This document shows positions 1 through 8,248 of a DNA stretch of 64,000 nt, piece after piece. Numbering within the stretch: position 1 is the stretch's first letter; every line of letters begins with the position of its first letter. Position numbers and translations under genes: made by a program. The stretch comes from Herbiconiux sp. L3-i23 (GTDB taxonomy: Bacteria; Actinomycetota; Actinomycetes; Actinomycetales; Microbacteriaceae), in contig NZ_AP025737.1 of the NCBI RefSeq assembly GCF_023734115.1, positions 1,612,001 through 1,676,000 of the forward strand, in the 5' to 3' direction. Under the pieces are notes generated by a model. That model saw only the letters and a program-made list of their open reading frames with translations. It did not search any database and had not been told where the DNA came from.

Positions 1-458
1 ACGACTTCGCCGACGAAGACCTGGCGGGCGGGGTTGTCGACCACGGTCACGAGGCCGGAGAGCAGCGCGAGCACGTAGATGTGCCACACCTGGATGGTGC
101 CGGTGAGCGCGAGCACAGCGAGGGTGGCGCTGAGGATCGCGCTCAGCGTCTGCGTCGCGAGCAGCAGGTTGCGCTTCGGGAAGCGGTCGGCGATGAGTCC
201 GCCGACCATGCCGAGCAGCAGCATGGGGGCGAACTGCGCCGCCACGGTGATGCCGACGGCGGAGGCGCTGCCCGAGAGTTCGAGGACGAGCCAGTCCTGT
301 GCGACGCGTTGGATCCACGCCGCCGTCATGGCGACGAAGTGCGAGATCGCGAAGAGGCGGTAGTTGCGCACCGACAGGGCGATGAGGGTGTGCCGCCACG
401 GTGGGCGGGCTCGGAGGACGGGAAGCGGTGCGGTTCGGCTGTCGGTGTAGGCGGTCAC
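1..458 (-). CDS. MFS transporter, N-terminal part (runs off the window)
   Basis: Only the first ~152 codons are present; the 3' end lies beyond base 1. The minus strand reads V-T-A-Y-T-D-S-R from a GTG at 458, then a basic stretch and hydrophobic helices with the motifs NYRLFAISHFVA, WIQRVAQDWLVLELSG, GGLIADRFPKR (the MFS loop 2-3 signature) and DNPARQVFVGE. The last is typical of the EntS/DUF894-like exporter branch of the major facilitator superfamily, usually 12-helix proton-driven effluxers. The substrate is unknown. The gene is divergent from a LysR regulator, which suggests local control. The GTG start is chosen because it is the first start ahead of the first helix; its ribosome binding site is weak, so the start is uncertain. 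Confidence 0.8.
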   Translation of the reverse strand, partial: MTAYTDSRTAPLPVLRARPPWRHTLIALSVRNYRLFAISHFVAMTAAWIQRVAQDWLVLELSGSASAVGITVAAQFAPMLLLGMVGGLIADRFPKRNLLLATQTLSAILSATLAVLALTGTIQVWHIYVLALLSGLVTVVDNPARQVFVGEV

Positions 459-600
459 GTGTGTGGTGCTCGTTCGATTCTTCTTGCGTTCCGTATCTCG
501 CCGGGAGACCCCGGCGGCGTCTTCGACGGTACTCGCCGTATCGCTATTGAGCGACTAGATTCCTACTATCAGTTCTATTGGCTTCTCGAATGGAGTCGTC
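459..600. promoter_or_regulatory. Divergent promoter region between MFS gene and lysR
   Basis: This 142-base spacer is clearly more AT-rich than its surroundings between about 540 and 590 and contains two CTATTG words about 30 bases apart, as expected for overlapping promoters and a LysR-type operator. GGAG at 592-595 is the ribosome binding site of the LysR gene. I could not pin down a convincing T-N11-A operator or -35/-10 pair. Confidence 0.4.
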
Positions 601-1449
601 ATGCTCGATCCGGTCCTCCTCCGCACCTTCCTCGCGGTCGCCGATACGGCCAGCTTCACGGCCGCCGCCGCGCGTCTCGGCATCAGTCAGCCCACCGTGA
701 GCCAGCACGTGCGCCGACTCGAGGAGTCGGTGGGCAGGCGCCTCTTCACCCGCGACACCCGCGACGTGCGCCTCACCGACAACGGGGACGCGATGACCGG
801 GTTCGCGCGCAGCATCCTCGCCGCGCAGGCCGCGGCTGAGAACTATTTCGGCGGTGCGGCGATGAGCGGACGGCTGCGATTCGGCGCGGCGGACGACCTC
901 GCGATCACGCAGCTCCCCCGCATCCTCCGGCAGTTCAGGGCTCTGCACCCGCGGGTGAACCTCGAACTGACGGTCAACCAGAGCGACGTGCTGAAGCGCC
1001 GCCTCGCGGCCGGGCATCTGGATCTGGTGTTCGTGAAGGACTTCGTGGGGGCGACCGAGGGGACGTTCGTCGGACGCGACTCACTCGTCTGGGTGGCGGA
1101 GGAGCGCACCGAGATCGACCCTTCGGGTCCGGTGCCGCTCATCGTCTATCAGGCGCCGAGCTTCAGTCGCACGCTCGCGATCGAGGCTCTCGAGGCCGAG
1201 GGGCGGACCTGGCGGATCACCTGCAACGTCCGCGAGGTCAACGGTCTCCTCGCGGCGGTCAGGGCAGGTCTCGGCGTGGCGGTGTTCCCGCACTCACTGC
1301 TGCCGGCGGATCTCGTGAAGGTGAGCCGCCGGTTCGAGCTGCCCGAGCTCGGCGACATCGAGTACCGCCTGCACTCGAACCCGCTCGCGGCGAAAGAGCC
1401 GCTCGAGGCGCTCACCGCGGCGATCACCGCGCAGCCCATCCTCCGCTGA
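601..1449 (+). CDS. LysR-family transcriptional regulator
   Basis: A 282-residue protein of normal LTTR length. The N-terminal winged helix-turn-helix (about residues 4-62) shows LRTFLAVADTASFTAAAARL followed by SQPTVSQHVRRLEE and LFTR, the standard LysR signature. From about residue 90 comes the two-lobed periplasmic-binding-type co-inducer domain (GRLRFGAADDLA onwards). The start is the ATG preceded by GGAG at 592-595. It is divergent from an MFS transporter gene, the classic arrangement in which a LysR protein controls its own promoter and the neighbour. The inducer cannot be read from sequence. It converges on rpsA and probably shares the hairpin terminator at 1487-1514. Confidence 0.93.
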   Translation: MLDPVLLRTFLAVADTASFTAAAARLGISQPTVSQHVRRLEESVGRRLFTRDTRDVRLTDNGDAMTGFARSILAAQAAAENYFGGAAMSGRLRFGAADDLAITQLPRILRQFRALHPRVNLELTVNQSDVLKRRLAAGHLDLVFVKDFVGATEGTFVGRDSLVWVAEERTEIDPSGPVPLIVYQAPSFSRTLAIEALEAEGRTWRITCNVREVNGLLAAVRAGLGVAVFPHSLLPADLVKVSRRFELPELGDIEYRLHSNPLAAKEPLEALTAAITAQPILR

Positions 1450-1486
1450 GGCAGGTCCGCCGACGAGTCCCCCGGCGGAAGCCGAA

Positions 1487-1514
1487 CGGCCGGCCACCCG
1501 AAGGTGACCGGCCG
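1487..1514. terminator. Bidirectional hairpin terminator (lysR / rpsA)
   Basis: Arms 1487-1498 and 1503-1514 pair over 12 positions with a single C-A mismatch around a CGAA (TTCG on the other strand) tetraloop. It sits in the short gap between two convergent genes. There is no long T tract on either side, as is common in high-GC actinobacteria. Confidence 0.7.
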
Positions 1515-1532
1515 CTCGCTATCCGAATCGGA

Positions 1533-3011
1533 TCAGTTGTTGGAGCTGAGACGCTCGCGCAGGGCGGCCAGCGACTCGTCGTCGGCGAGGGTTCCGCCGC
1601 GGCTCTCGCTCGAGTACGAGCTGGAGCTCGACGACGAGGAGGACGAGTTGTCGGGAGTGATGCCCGCGGCCTCGTCGGCGATGCTGCGCAGGATCTGCTC
1701 CTTGTGCTGCTCCCAACGGGCCTGAGCGTCGGCGTACTGCTGCTCCCAGGTGGCGCGCTGCTCCTCGAAGCCTTCCTTCCACTCGCCGGTCTCCTGGTCG
1801 AAGCCCTCGGGGAACTTGTACTCGCCGCGCTCGTCGTACTCGGTCGGCATGCCGTAGAGGGCCGCGAGACCGGAGTCGAACTCCTGGTTGCTCGGGTCGA
1901 TCGCCTCGGTGGCCTGCTTGAGGCTCAGCGAGATGCGGCGACGCTCGAGGTCGATGTCGATGATGCGGACGAAGACCTCGTCACCCACCGACACGACCTG
2001 CTCGGCCAGCTCGACGTGCTTGTTCGAGAGCTCGGAGATGTGCACCAGACCCTCGATGCCGTCGGCCACGCGGACGAACGCACCGAACGGGACGAGCTTC
2101 GTGACCTTGCCCGGTGCGATCTGACCGATCGCGTGGGTGCGGGCGAAGACCTGCCACGGGTCCTCCTGCGTCGCCTTGAGCGACAGGGAGACGCGCTCGC
2201 GGTCGAGCTCGACGGAGAGCACCTCGACGGTGACCTCCTGGCCGACCTCGACGACCTCGCTGGCGTGCTCGATGTGCTTCCAGCTGAGCTCGGAGACGTG
2301 GACGAGACCGTCGACGCCGCCTAGGTCGACGAACGCACCGAAGTTGACGATCGACGAGATGACACCCTTGCGGACCTGTCCGGGGTGCAGGTTCGCGAGG
2401 AACGTGCTGCGGCTCTCGGACTGGGTCTGCTCAAGCAGGGCGCGACGCGACAGGACCACGTTGTTGCGGTTCTTGTCGAGCTCCAGGATCTTCGCCTCGA
2501 GCTCCTGACCCAGGTACGGGGTGAGGTCGCGCACGCGGCGCAGCTCGATGAGCGAGGCGGGGAGGAAGCCGCGGAGGCCGATGTCGACGATCAGGCCGCC
2601 CTTGACGACCTCGATGACCGTTCCGGTCACGACGCCGTCGGCTTCCTTGATCTTCTCGACGTCACCCCATGCGCGCTCGTACTGGGCGCGCTTCTTGCTC
2701 AGGATGAGACGGCCTTCCTTGTCCTCCTTCTGGAGAACGAGGGCCTCGACCGAGTCGCCGACGTTGACGACCTCGTTGGGGTCGACGTCGTGCTTGATGG
2801 AGAGTTCGCGGGAGGGGATGACACCCTCGGTCTTGTAGCCGACGTCGAGGAGGACCTCGTCGCGGTCGATCTTGACGACAGTGCCCTCGATCAGGTCTCC
2901 GTCGTTGAAGAACTTGAGGGTCTTCTCGACCGCGGCCAGGAAGTCTTCAGCAGATCCGATGTCGTTGATGGCGACCTGCTTGGCGGCCGGGGCGGTCGTA
3001 GTGGTTGACAT
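1533..3011 (-). CDS. rpsA: 30S ribosomal protein S1
   Basis: A 492-residue protein with four consecutive S1 (OB-fold RNA-binding) domains: about residues 37-106, 124-190, 211-280 and 297-366. Visible landmarks are GTVVKIDRDEVLLDVGYKTEG, ISSIVNFGAFVDLGGVDGLV and VTKLVPFGAFVRVADGIEGL. S1 helps the 30S subunit load mRNA. The four-domain form is normal for actinobacteria (E. coli has six). The C-terminal ~125 residues are acidic and low-complexity and include a run of ten serines (residues 456-465) encoded by mixed TCN/AGC codons. ATG start with GGAG about 11 bases upstream. In many actinobacteria rpsA lies directly beside polA; here five genes separate them. Confidence 0.97.
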   Translation of the reverse strand: MSTTTTAPAAKQVAINDIGSAEDFLAAVEKTLKFFNDGDLIEGTVVKIDRDEVLLDVGYKTEGVIPSRELSIKHDVDPNEVVNVGDSVEALVLQKEDKEGRLILSKKRAQYERAWGDVEKIKEADGVVTGTVIEVVKGGLIVDIGLRGFLPASLIELRRVRDLTPYLGQELEAKILELDKNRNNVVLSRRALLEQTQSESRSTFLANLHPGQVRKGVISSIVNFGAFVDLGGVDGLVHVSELSWKHIEHASEVVEVGQEVTVEVLSVELDRERVSLSLKATQEDPWQVFARTHAIGQIAPGKVTKLVPFGAFVRVADGIEGLVHISELSNKHVELAEQVVSVGDEVFVRIIDIDLERRRISLSLKQATEAIDPSNQEFDSGLAALYGMPTEYDERGEYKFPEGFDQETGEWKEGFEEQRATWEQQYADAQARWEQHKEQILRSIADEAAGITPDNSSSSSSSSSSYSSESRGGTLADDESLAALRERLSSNN

Positions 3012-3257
3012 GTAGTAGAAACTCCAGAGGTGGACAGGTAATCAGGTCGCGGCGAGGCAGGAGCCCCGGGAAGTCCACGACGAGCGGACAGGTGTTGTCG
3101 CGAACGCACGCCGAAGGCGCGACAGACGCAACACGACAGCTTACCGCGGAACGCCGCCGGGCATAAGCCTCGGCGAGCCGTGCTCGGCACGCGTGTCGTC
3201 ACATTAGGTAACGCCGATTCGACGCAGGACATTCCGGGCTGATTGGCTCGACGGACC
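3012..3257. promoter_or_regulatory. Divergent spacer, rpsA leader and metNIQ promoter region
   Basis: About 245 bases between the divergent starts of rpsA and metN. The minus-strand half is a long rpsA leader with GGAG near the start. On the plus strand an AT-richer patch (CACATTAGGTAACG, about 3199-3212) could hold the metNIQ -10 region, and a short CGTGC-TCG-GCACG dyad lies at about 3179-3191. I see no recognisable SAM riboswitch, T-box or McbR-type operator. Confidence 0.35.
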
Positions 3258-4256
3258 GTGATCACCGCATCCCACCTGTCCAAGTCGTATTCCACCGCCG
3301 ACGGCTCCGTCGTGCGTGCCCTCGACGACGTGAGCCTCGAGGTCGAGCGCGGTCAGATCTTCGGTGTCCTCGGACAGAGCGGGGCCGGCAAGAGCACGCT
3401 GATCCGCACGCTCAACCTGTTGGAGCGGCCCGACTCCGGCACGGTGACGATCGACGGCCAAGAGCTGACGGCACTGTCGGGCGGCGCCCTGCGCGCGGCG
3501 CGGCAGCGCATCGGCATGGTGTTCCAGCACTTCAACCTGCTCGGCAGCAGGACCGCTCGCGGCAACGTCGAGCTCGCGCTCGAGATCGCCGGGGTCGGTG
3601 GGGACGAGCGTCGCCGTCGCGGAGCAGAGATCCTCGACCTCGTCGGCCTGTCGGCGAGAGCCGACGCGTACCCGGCCCAGCTGTCGGGCGGCCAGAAGCA
3701 GCGCGTCGGCATCGCGCGGGCGCTCGCGGCGAAGCCATCGGTGCTGCTCTCGGACGAGGCGACCAGCGCCCTCGACCCCGAGACCACCGCCTCGATCCTC
3801 GACCTGATCAAGGGCATCAGCACCGAGCTCGGCCTTACCGTCCTGCTGATCACCCACGAGATGGATGTGGTGAAGCGGATCTGCGACGGCGTCGCCCTCA
3901 TCGACGATGGCCGCATCCTCGAGCAGGGCGGACTCGTCGACCTCGTCTCGACGCCGGGCTCCCGCCTCGCGCGCCAGCTGTTCCCGCTCGGTCCGCTGCC
4001 CGACGGCGACGCGGACACGGTCATCGACGTGACCTTCTCGGGCGGCAGCGCCGACCGTCCGGTGATCGCCCAGCTGGCCCGCACCTACGGTCTCGACGTC
4101 AGCATCCTCGGGGCGTCGATCGAGCATCTCGGTGGACGGCAGGCGGGGCGCACCCGTCTCGAGCTGCCGGGCGTCGCATCCACCCACCGGGCCGCGATCG
4201 CCGACCTGCGGTCGCAGGGGCTCCTCGTCGAGGTCGTCCGAGGAGGCGCCGAATGA
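3258..4256 (+). CDS. metN: Methionine ABC transporter ATP-binding protein MetN
   Basis: The ATPase of the D/L-methionine importer. From the GTG at 3258 the protein (332 residues) begins M-I-T-A-S-H-L-S-K-S-Y, matching the usual MetN N-terminus; an in-frame TTG at 3243 is an alternative. Walker A GQSGAGKST (39-47), Q loop in MVFQHFNLL, signature LSGGQKQR, Walker B VLLSDEATSALD and switch His in ITHEMD are all intact. The C-terminal ~85 residues form the NIL domain, which in this family binds methionine and gives trans-inhibition. It overlaps metI by ATGA, so translation is probably coupled. Upstream neighbour rpsA is divergent. Confidence 0.95.
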   Translation: MITASHLSKSYSTADGSVVRALDDVSLEVERGQIFGVLGQSGAGKSTLIRTLNLLERPDSGTVTIDGQELTALSGGALRAARQRIGMVFQHFNLLGSRTARGNVELALEIAGVGGDERRRRGAEILDLVGLSARADAYPAQLSGGQKQRVGIARALAAKPSVLLSDEATSALDPETTASILDLIKGISTELGLTVLLITHEMDVVKRICDGVALIDDGRILEQGGLVDLVSTPGSRLARQLFPLGPLPDGDADTVIDVTFSGGSADRPVIAQLARTYGLDVSILGASIEHLGGRQAGRTRLELPGVASTHRAAIADLRSQGLLVEVVRGGAE

Positions 4257-5014
4257 TCGACATCAACGCTCCGGAGTTCTGGCCCGATCTCATCGACGTC
4301 CTCTGGCTCGGACTGCTGCAGACGCTCTACATGGTCGGCGGCTCGCTGTTCTGGACGATCCTCATCGGTCTCCCCCTCGGCGTGCTGCTCGTGACCACCG
4401 AGAAGGGCGGGCTGCTCGCGAGCCCCTTCGGGTCGCGGGCGTTCGGCGCCGTCGTGAACCGGATCATCGACTTCGTCGTCAACCTCGGCCGCAGCGTGCC
4501 GTTCATCATCCTGATGATCGCGTTGATCCCGTTCACCCGGCTGCTCCTCGGACGCTTCATCGGCACCGACGCCGCCATCGTGCCGCTCTCGGCCGTCGCG
4601 ATCCCGTTCTTCGCCCGCATGGTCGAGATCGCGCTCAAGGAGGTCGACTCGGGACTCGTCGAGGCCGGCGAATCGCTCGGCGCCTCGAAGTGGCAGATCA
4701 TCCGCAAGGTGCTCCTGCCCGAGGCGATGCCGAGCATCATCCTCGGCACGTCGACCACGATCACCTCGATCATCAACTTCTCGGCGATGGCGGGGGTGGT
4801 CGCCGCGGGCGGTCTCGGCGACGTCGCCATCCGCTACGGCTACCAGCGGTACAGCTGGCCGCACATCATCGCGGTGATCATCGTGCTCTTCGCGCTGGTG
4901 ATGCTGCTGCAGGGGCTCGCCGCGCTGATCGCTCGTGCACTGGCGCACCGCGGTCCCGTTCGACGGATCACGCTCGGCCGACTCACCGATCCGCGCGCAG
5001 CCGTTCCCGACTGA
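4253..5014 (+). CDS. metI: Methionine ABC transporter permease MetI
   Basis: A 253-residue integral membrane protein with about five hydrophobic helices (for example LQTLYMVGGSLFWTILIGLP near the N-terminus and the C-terminal IIAVIIVLFALVMLLQ). The cytoplasmic EAA coupling loop is visible as EAGESLGASKWQIIRKVLLP, which contacts MetN. The start overlaps the metN stop by four bases. Length and helix pattern match the MetI family (~217-250 residues). It works with MetN and the lipoprotein MetQ as a methionine uptake channel in the cell membrane. Confidence 0.95.
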   Translation: MIDINAPEFWPDLIDVLWLGLLQTLYMVGGSLFWTILIGLPLGVLLVTTEKGGLLASPFGSRAFGAVVNRIIDFVVNLGRSVPFIILMIALIPFTRLLLGRFIGTDAAIVPLSAVAIPFFARMVEIALKEVDSGLVEAGESLGASKWQIIRKVLLPEAMPSIILGTSTTITSIINFSAMAGVVAAGGLGDVAIRYGYQRYSWPHIIAVIIVLFALVMLLQGLAALIARALAHRGPVRRITLGRLTDPRAAVPD

Positions 5015-5120
5015 CCCGCATCACTGACCCGTCCCGCATCACGCGCACGACGGTCTCCGCACGACCCGTACCACCGGCACCGCACCATCCGCACCGTTCC
5101 CAGATGAGATGAGACACAGC

Positions 5121-5963
5121 ATGTCCCGATTCAGCACCCGCACCGCCCTCGCGGCCGTCGGCGCCCTCGCCGTCGTCGCCTTCGGCCTCACCGCCTGCGC
5201 CCCTCCCGGGGAGTCGGGCGGCGCGCCCGCCGACGCCTCCGGCGACTCGCTCGGCACCGTCAAGGTCGGCGCGCTCGCGACGCCCGCCGGGGACATCCTG
5301 AACTTCGTGCAGGAGAACCTCGCCGAGGAGGCCGGGCTCACCATCGAGTTCGTCGAGTTCACCGACTACAACACGCCGAACACCTCGCTCGCCGAGGGGT
5401 CGACCGACGCGAACCTGTTCCAGAACTCGACGTTCCTCGCCAACTTCAACAGCTCGACGGGCGGCGAACTCGTCGACGCCGGCGAGATCTACCTGCCCAC
5501 CGCCGCGTTCTACAGCGACACGGTCGACAGCCTCGACGACCTCGAGGACGGCGCGACCATCTCCATCCCGAACGACCCGACCAACGAGGGACGCGCGCTC
5601 AAGATCCTCGCCGCCGAAGGCCTCATCGAAACCACCGACGAGCCCACCACGATCGCCGATGTCACCGACAACCCGAAGAACTTCCAGTTCGTCGAGATCG
5701 AGAACGCGAGCCTCCCGCAGGCGGTCGCCGACAGCGACGCCGCGTTCGTGACGCTGGCGTTCGCGCTGCCCGCCGGGCTCTCCGCCGACGAGGCGATCCT
5801 CGTCGAGGGCGCCGACAGCGACTACTACAACATCCTCGCCACCACCCCGGAGCTCGAGGACGACCCCCGTATCGCGAAGCTCAAGGAGCTGCTGCTCTCC
5901 GACGAGACGAAGGCCTTCATCGAGGAGACCTGGGGCGGCCTGGTGGTCCCCGCCGAGAGCTGA
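5121..5963 (+). CDS. metQ: Methionine-binding lipoprotein MetQ
   Basis: A 280-residue NlpA-family substrate-binding lipoprotein. A basic N-terminus and hydrophobic segment end in the lipobox GLTAC (Cys26 from the ATG at 5121), so the mature protein should be lipid-anchored outside the cell. The family hallmarks EFVEFTDYNTPN, ISIPNDPTNEGRAL and the C-terminal FIEETWGG are present. An in-frame ATG at 5109 would add four residues; 5121 gives the more usual signal peptide. It follows metI after 106 bases of proline/arginine-rich-looking, C-rich spacer in which I see no other gene. It ends 13 bases before a perfect hairpin. Confidence 0.94.
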   Translation: MSRFSTRTALAAVGALAVVAFGLTACAPPGESGGAPADASGDSLGTVKVGALATPAGDILNFVQENLAEEAGLTIEFVEFTDYNTPNTSLAEGSTDANLFQNSTFLANFNSSTGGELVDAGEIYLPTAAFYSDTVDSLDDLEDGATISIPNDPTNEGRALKILAAEGLIETTDEPTTIADVTDNPKNFQFVEIENASLPQAVADSDAAFVTLAFALPAGLSADEAILVEGADSDYYNILATTPELEDDPRIAKLKELLLSDETKAFIEETWGGLVVPAES

Positions 5964-5976
5964 CCCTTCGAGGTGC

Positions 5977-6019
5977 CGAGAAGGGGCGGGAGACGCGAGT
6001 CGTCTCCCGCCCCTTCTCG
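5977..6019. terminator. Perfect 19-bp hairpin, terminator for metQ and the convergent DUF885 gene
   Basis: Arms 5977-5995 and 6001-6019 are perfectly complementary around a 5-base loop. The position between convergent genes makes it a probable bidirectional terminator. Confidence 0.85.
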
Positions 6020-6041
6020 TTCCGCGGGGTCCGGGGCTCGG

Positions 6042-7724
6042 CTAGCCGAGCAGAACCGTCCTGAGCGTGTCGAGGCCCACTCCCCCGAGCTCCAGCGCCC
6101 CGCGGTGGAAGGCTTTCGCGTCGAATCCGGCGCCCTCACGTCGAGCCCGCTCCGCCCGGATCTGGCCCCACATGCGCTGACCGACCTTGTACGACGGGGC
6201 TTGGCCCGGCCACCCGAGGTAGCGGTCGACTTCGAAGCGCGTGGTCGAATCGTCGGTGTTCGAGTTCGCGCGCATGAAGTCGAGCGCGGAGGCGGCGTCC
6301 CAGACCCCGGCGCCGTCGGGCCGCTGCTTGCGGAGGTGCACTCCGATGTCGAGCACGACGCGCGCCGACCGCATCCGCTGAGCGTCGAGCATCCCGAGGC
6401 GGTCTGCCGGGTCGGTCAGGTAACCGAGTTCGTCCATGAGCCGTTCGGCGTAGAGGGCCCACCCCTCACCGTGCCCGGACACGAAGTTGTTGCGTCGCCA
6501 GCTGTTGAGCGCGGCGCGATTGTGGATCGCGATGCCGTTCTGCAGGTGGTGACCCGGGACGCCCTCGTGGTAGACGGTCGTCTTCTCGCGCCAGGTCGCG
6601 AAGCTCGTGACGTCGGTCGGCACCGACCACCACATCCGCCCCGGCCGTGAGAAGTCCTCGGTGGGCGGCGTGTAGTAGATGCCGCCCGTGTGGGTGGGGG
6701 CGATCAGGCACTCGAGCGCCCGCACGGCGACGGGGATGTCGAACTCGCTGCGACCGAGTTCGTCGATGGCGCGGTCGCTGAGGTCCTGCATCCATGCCTT
6801 CAGCGCGTCGGTGCCGTCGAGCATCCGCGAGGCGTCCGAGTCGAGGGAGGCGATCGCCTCTTGCACTCCCCCGCCGGCGACGATCTCGCGGGCGATGGCC
6901 TCCTGCTCGGCGGTGTCCCGGGCGAGTTCTTCGAGGCCCCATTCGTAGGTCTCGTCGAGGTCGACGCTCGCTCCGAGGAAGCCGCGCGACGCCAGTGCGT
7001 AGCGGTCGCGCCCGACGGCGTCGTCCTTGCCCGCCACCGGCGCGAGCTCGGTCTCGAGGAACTCGGTGAGCCGGGCGTACGCGCGCATCGCGAGGATGGA
7101 TCCGGCTTCGAGGTCGCGGCGCAGGGCGTCGCTCACCGGCACGCCGCCGACGCTCGCCCCGCTGGTCATCGAGGCGAAGAACCCGTCGCTCGCCGCGCTC
7201 TCCCGCGTTTGAGCGGCGACCGCCTCGACCTGTCGGATCGCCGGAACGACGCCCCGCTCGATGCCGGTGCGGAGGGTCGCGATGTAGCCGTCCACTGCTC
7301 CGTCGACCGCGGCGAGGCGCATCGCGATGTGCTCCCACTGCTCCGCCGTGTCGGTCGGCATGACGTCGAAGATCTCGCGGATGTCCTGCGCCGGAGAGGC
7401 GATGACGTTGAGGTCGCGCAGGTGCACCTCGGCGTCGTGGTTCTCGAGCGCCAGGTCGAGGTCGCGGAGCAGGTCGAGCTTTGTCACCTCGTCGACGGCG
7501 TCGACGGGCTCGGCGGCCTGCAACTGCGCCCGTGTGCGACGGGCGGCGTCGGCACGGGCGTCGTGGCCGGACGGCGACAGGTCGCCGTAGCGTCCCTCAC
7601 CGCCCGATCGGCCCAGCCAGACGGAGAACTCGGGCGAGAGTTCGACGACGGTGTCGATCCACTCGTCGGCGATGCGGTCGATCGGTGTGTCGCGGGCCGG
7701 CCGCGCGGTGCTGTCTTCGCTCAT
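6042..7724 (-). CDS. DUF885 family protein (metallopeptidase-like)
   Basis: A 560-residue cytoplasmic-looking protein with no signal peptide. The C-terminal half carries HEGVPGHHLQ followed by SGHGEGWALYAERLMDELG, the HExxxGHH-like and EGWALYAE motifs that define the DUF885 family and resemble zinc-peptidase ligands. Biochemical function of the family is mostly uncharacterised, so a hydrolase or peptidase role is an inference from the motif. It is convergent with metQ and shares the hairpin at 5977-6019. Start is an ATG giving M-S-E-D-S. The 43-base gap to the downstream-in-coordinate IIA gene suggests the two might be co-transcribed from upstream of the IIA gene. Confidence 0.88.
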   Translation of the reverse strand: MSEDSTARPARDTPIDRIADEWIDTVVELSPEFSVWLGRSGGEGRYGDLSPSGHDARADAARRTRAQLQAAEPVDAVDEVTKLDLLRDLDLALENHDAEVHLRDLNVIASPAQDIREIFDVMPTDTAEQWEHIAMRLAAVDGAVDGYIATLRTGIERGVVPAIRQVEAVAAQTRESAASDGFFASMTSGASVGGVPVSDALRRDLEAGSILAMRAYARLTEFLETELAPVAGKDDAVGRDRYALASRGFLGASVDLDETYEWGLEELARDTAEQEAIAREIVAGGGVQEAIASLDSDASRMLDGTDALKAWMQDLSDRAIDELGRSEFDIPVAVRALECLIAPTHTGGIYYTPPTEDFSRPGRMWWSVPTDVTSFATWREKTTVYHEGVPGHHLQNGIAIHNRAALNSWRRNNFVSGHGEGWALYAERLMDELGYLTDPADRLGMLDAQRMRSARVVLDIGVHLRKQRPDGAGVWDAASALDFMRANSNTDDSTTRFEVDRYLGWPGQAPSYKVGQRMWGQIRAERARREGAGFDAKAFHRGALELGGVGLDTLRTVLLG

Positions 7725-7767
7725 CGCGTCGAGCCTATGCCCGGCGTCTGGCGATGCGGCGGTGCGC

Positions 7768-8220
7768 TCAGGCGGCGAAGAGGGCGGTGATCTGCTCGGG
7801 TTCGCGTGCGGTGCGGAGGCGCTCGGCGAGATCGGGGTCGAGCAAGATCTCGGCGAGCCGCGCCACGAGACCCACGTGGCCGCCGGCGGGTGCCGCGATG
7901 CCGATGCAGACCGTCGCGCGCTCGCCGTCGCCCCAGTCGACCCCGTCGGGGAAGCCGAGGACGACCATCGCCGACCGCTTCACGGAGTCCTTGCCGCTCG
8001 AGGTGCCGTGGGGAATCGCGACGCCCTCTCCGATGAAGGTGGTCACCGCGCGTTCGCGTTCGAGCATCGACTCGACGTAGGCCTCGTCCACCGCACCCGA
8101 TGCGACGAGGGCCTCTCCGCACTGGGCGACCGCGTCGAAACGGTCGGTCGCGCTCAGTCCGAGACGGATCGACGATTCGCCGAGCAGCTCGGTGAGAGGC
8201 GTTCTGGTCGGTCCGGTCAC
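7768..8220 (-). CDS. PTS sugar transporter subunit IIA (mannitol/fructose type), orphan
   Basis: A 150-residue single-domain EIIA. The active-site histidine lies in GEGVAIPHGTSSGKD, and GIAAPAGGHVGLVARLAEIL is the conserved C-terminal helix region. EIIA takes phosphate from HPr and passes it to EIIB. No EIIB or EIIC gene is nearby, so it either serves a permease elsewhere or has a regulatory role. The start is the GTG at 8220, preceded by AAGGGGAGCACA; a longer reading frame to 8325 exists but its extension overlaps polA and looks non-family. Confidence 0.9.
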   Translation of the reverse strand: MTGPTRTPLTELLGESSIRLGLSATDRFDAVAQCGEALVASGAVDEAYVESMLERERAVTTFIGEGVAIPHGTSSGKDSVKRSAMVVLGFPDGVDWGDGERATVCIGIAAPAGGHVGLVARLAEILLDPDLAERLRTAREPEQITALFAA

Positions 8221-8248
8221 TGTGCTCCCCTTTTCAGTGCGCGCCGTC

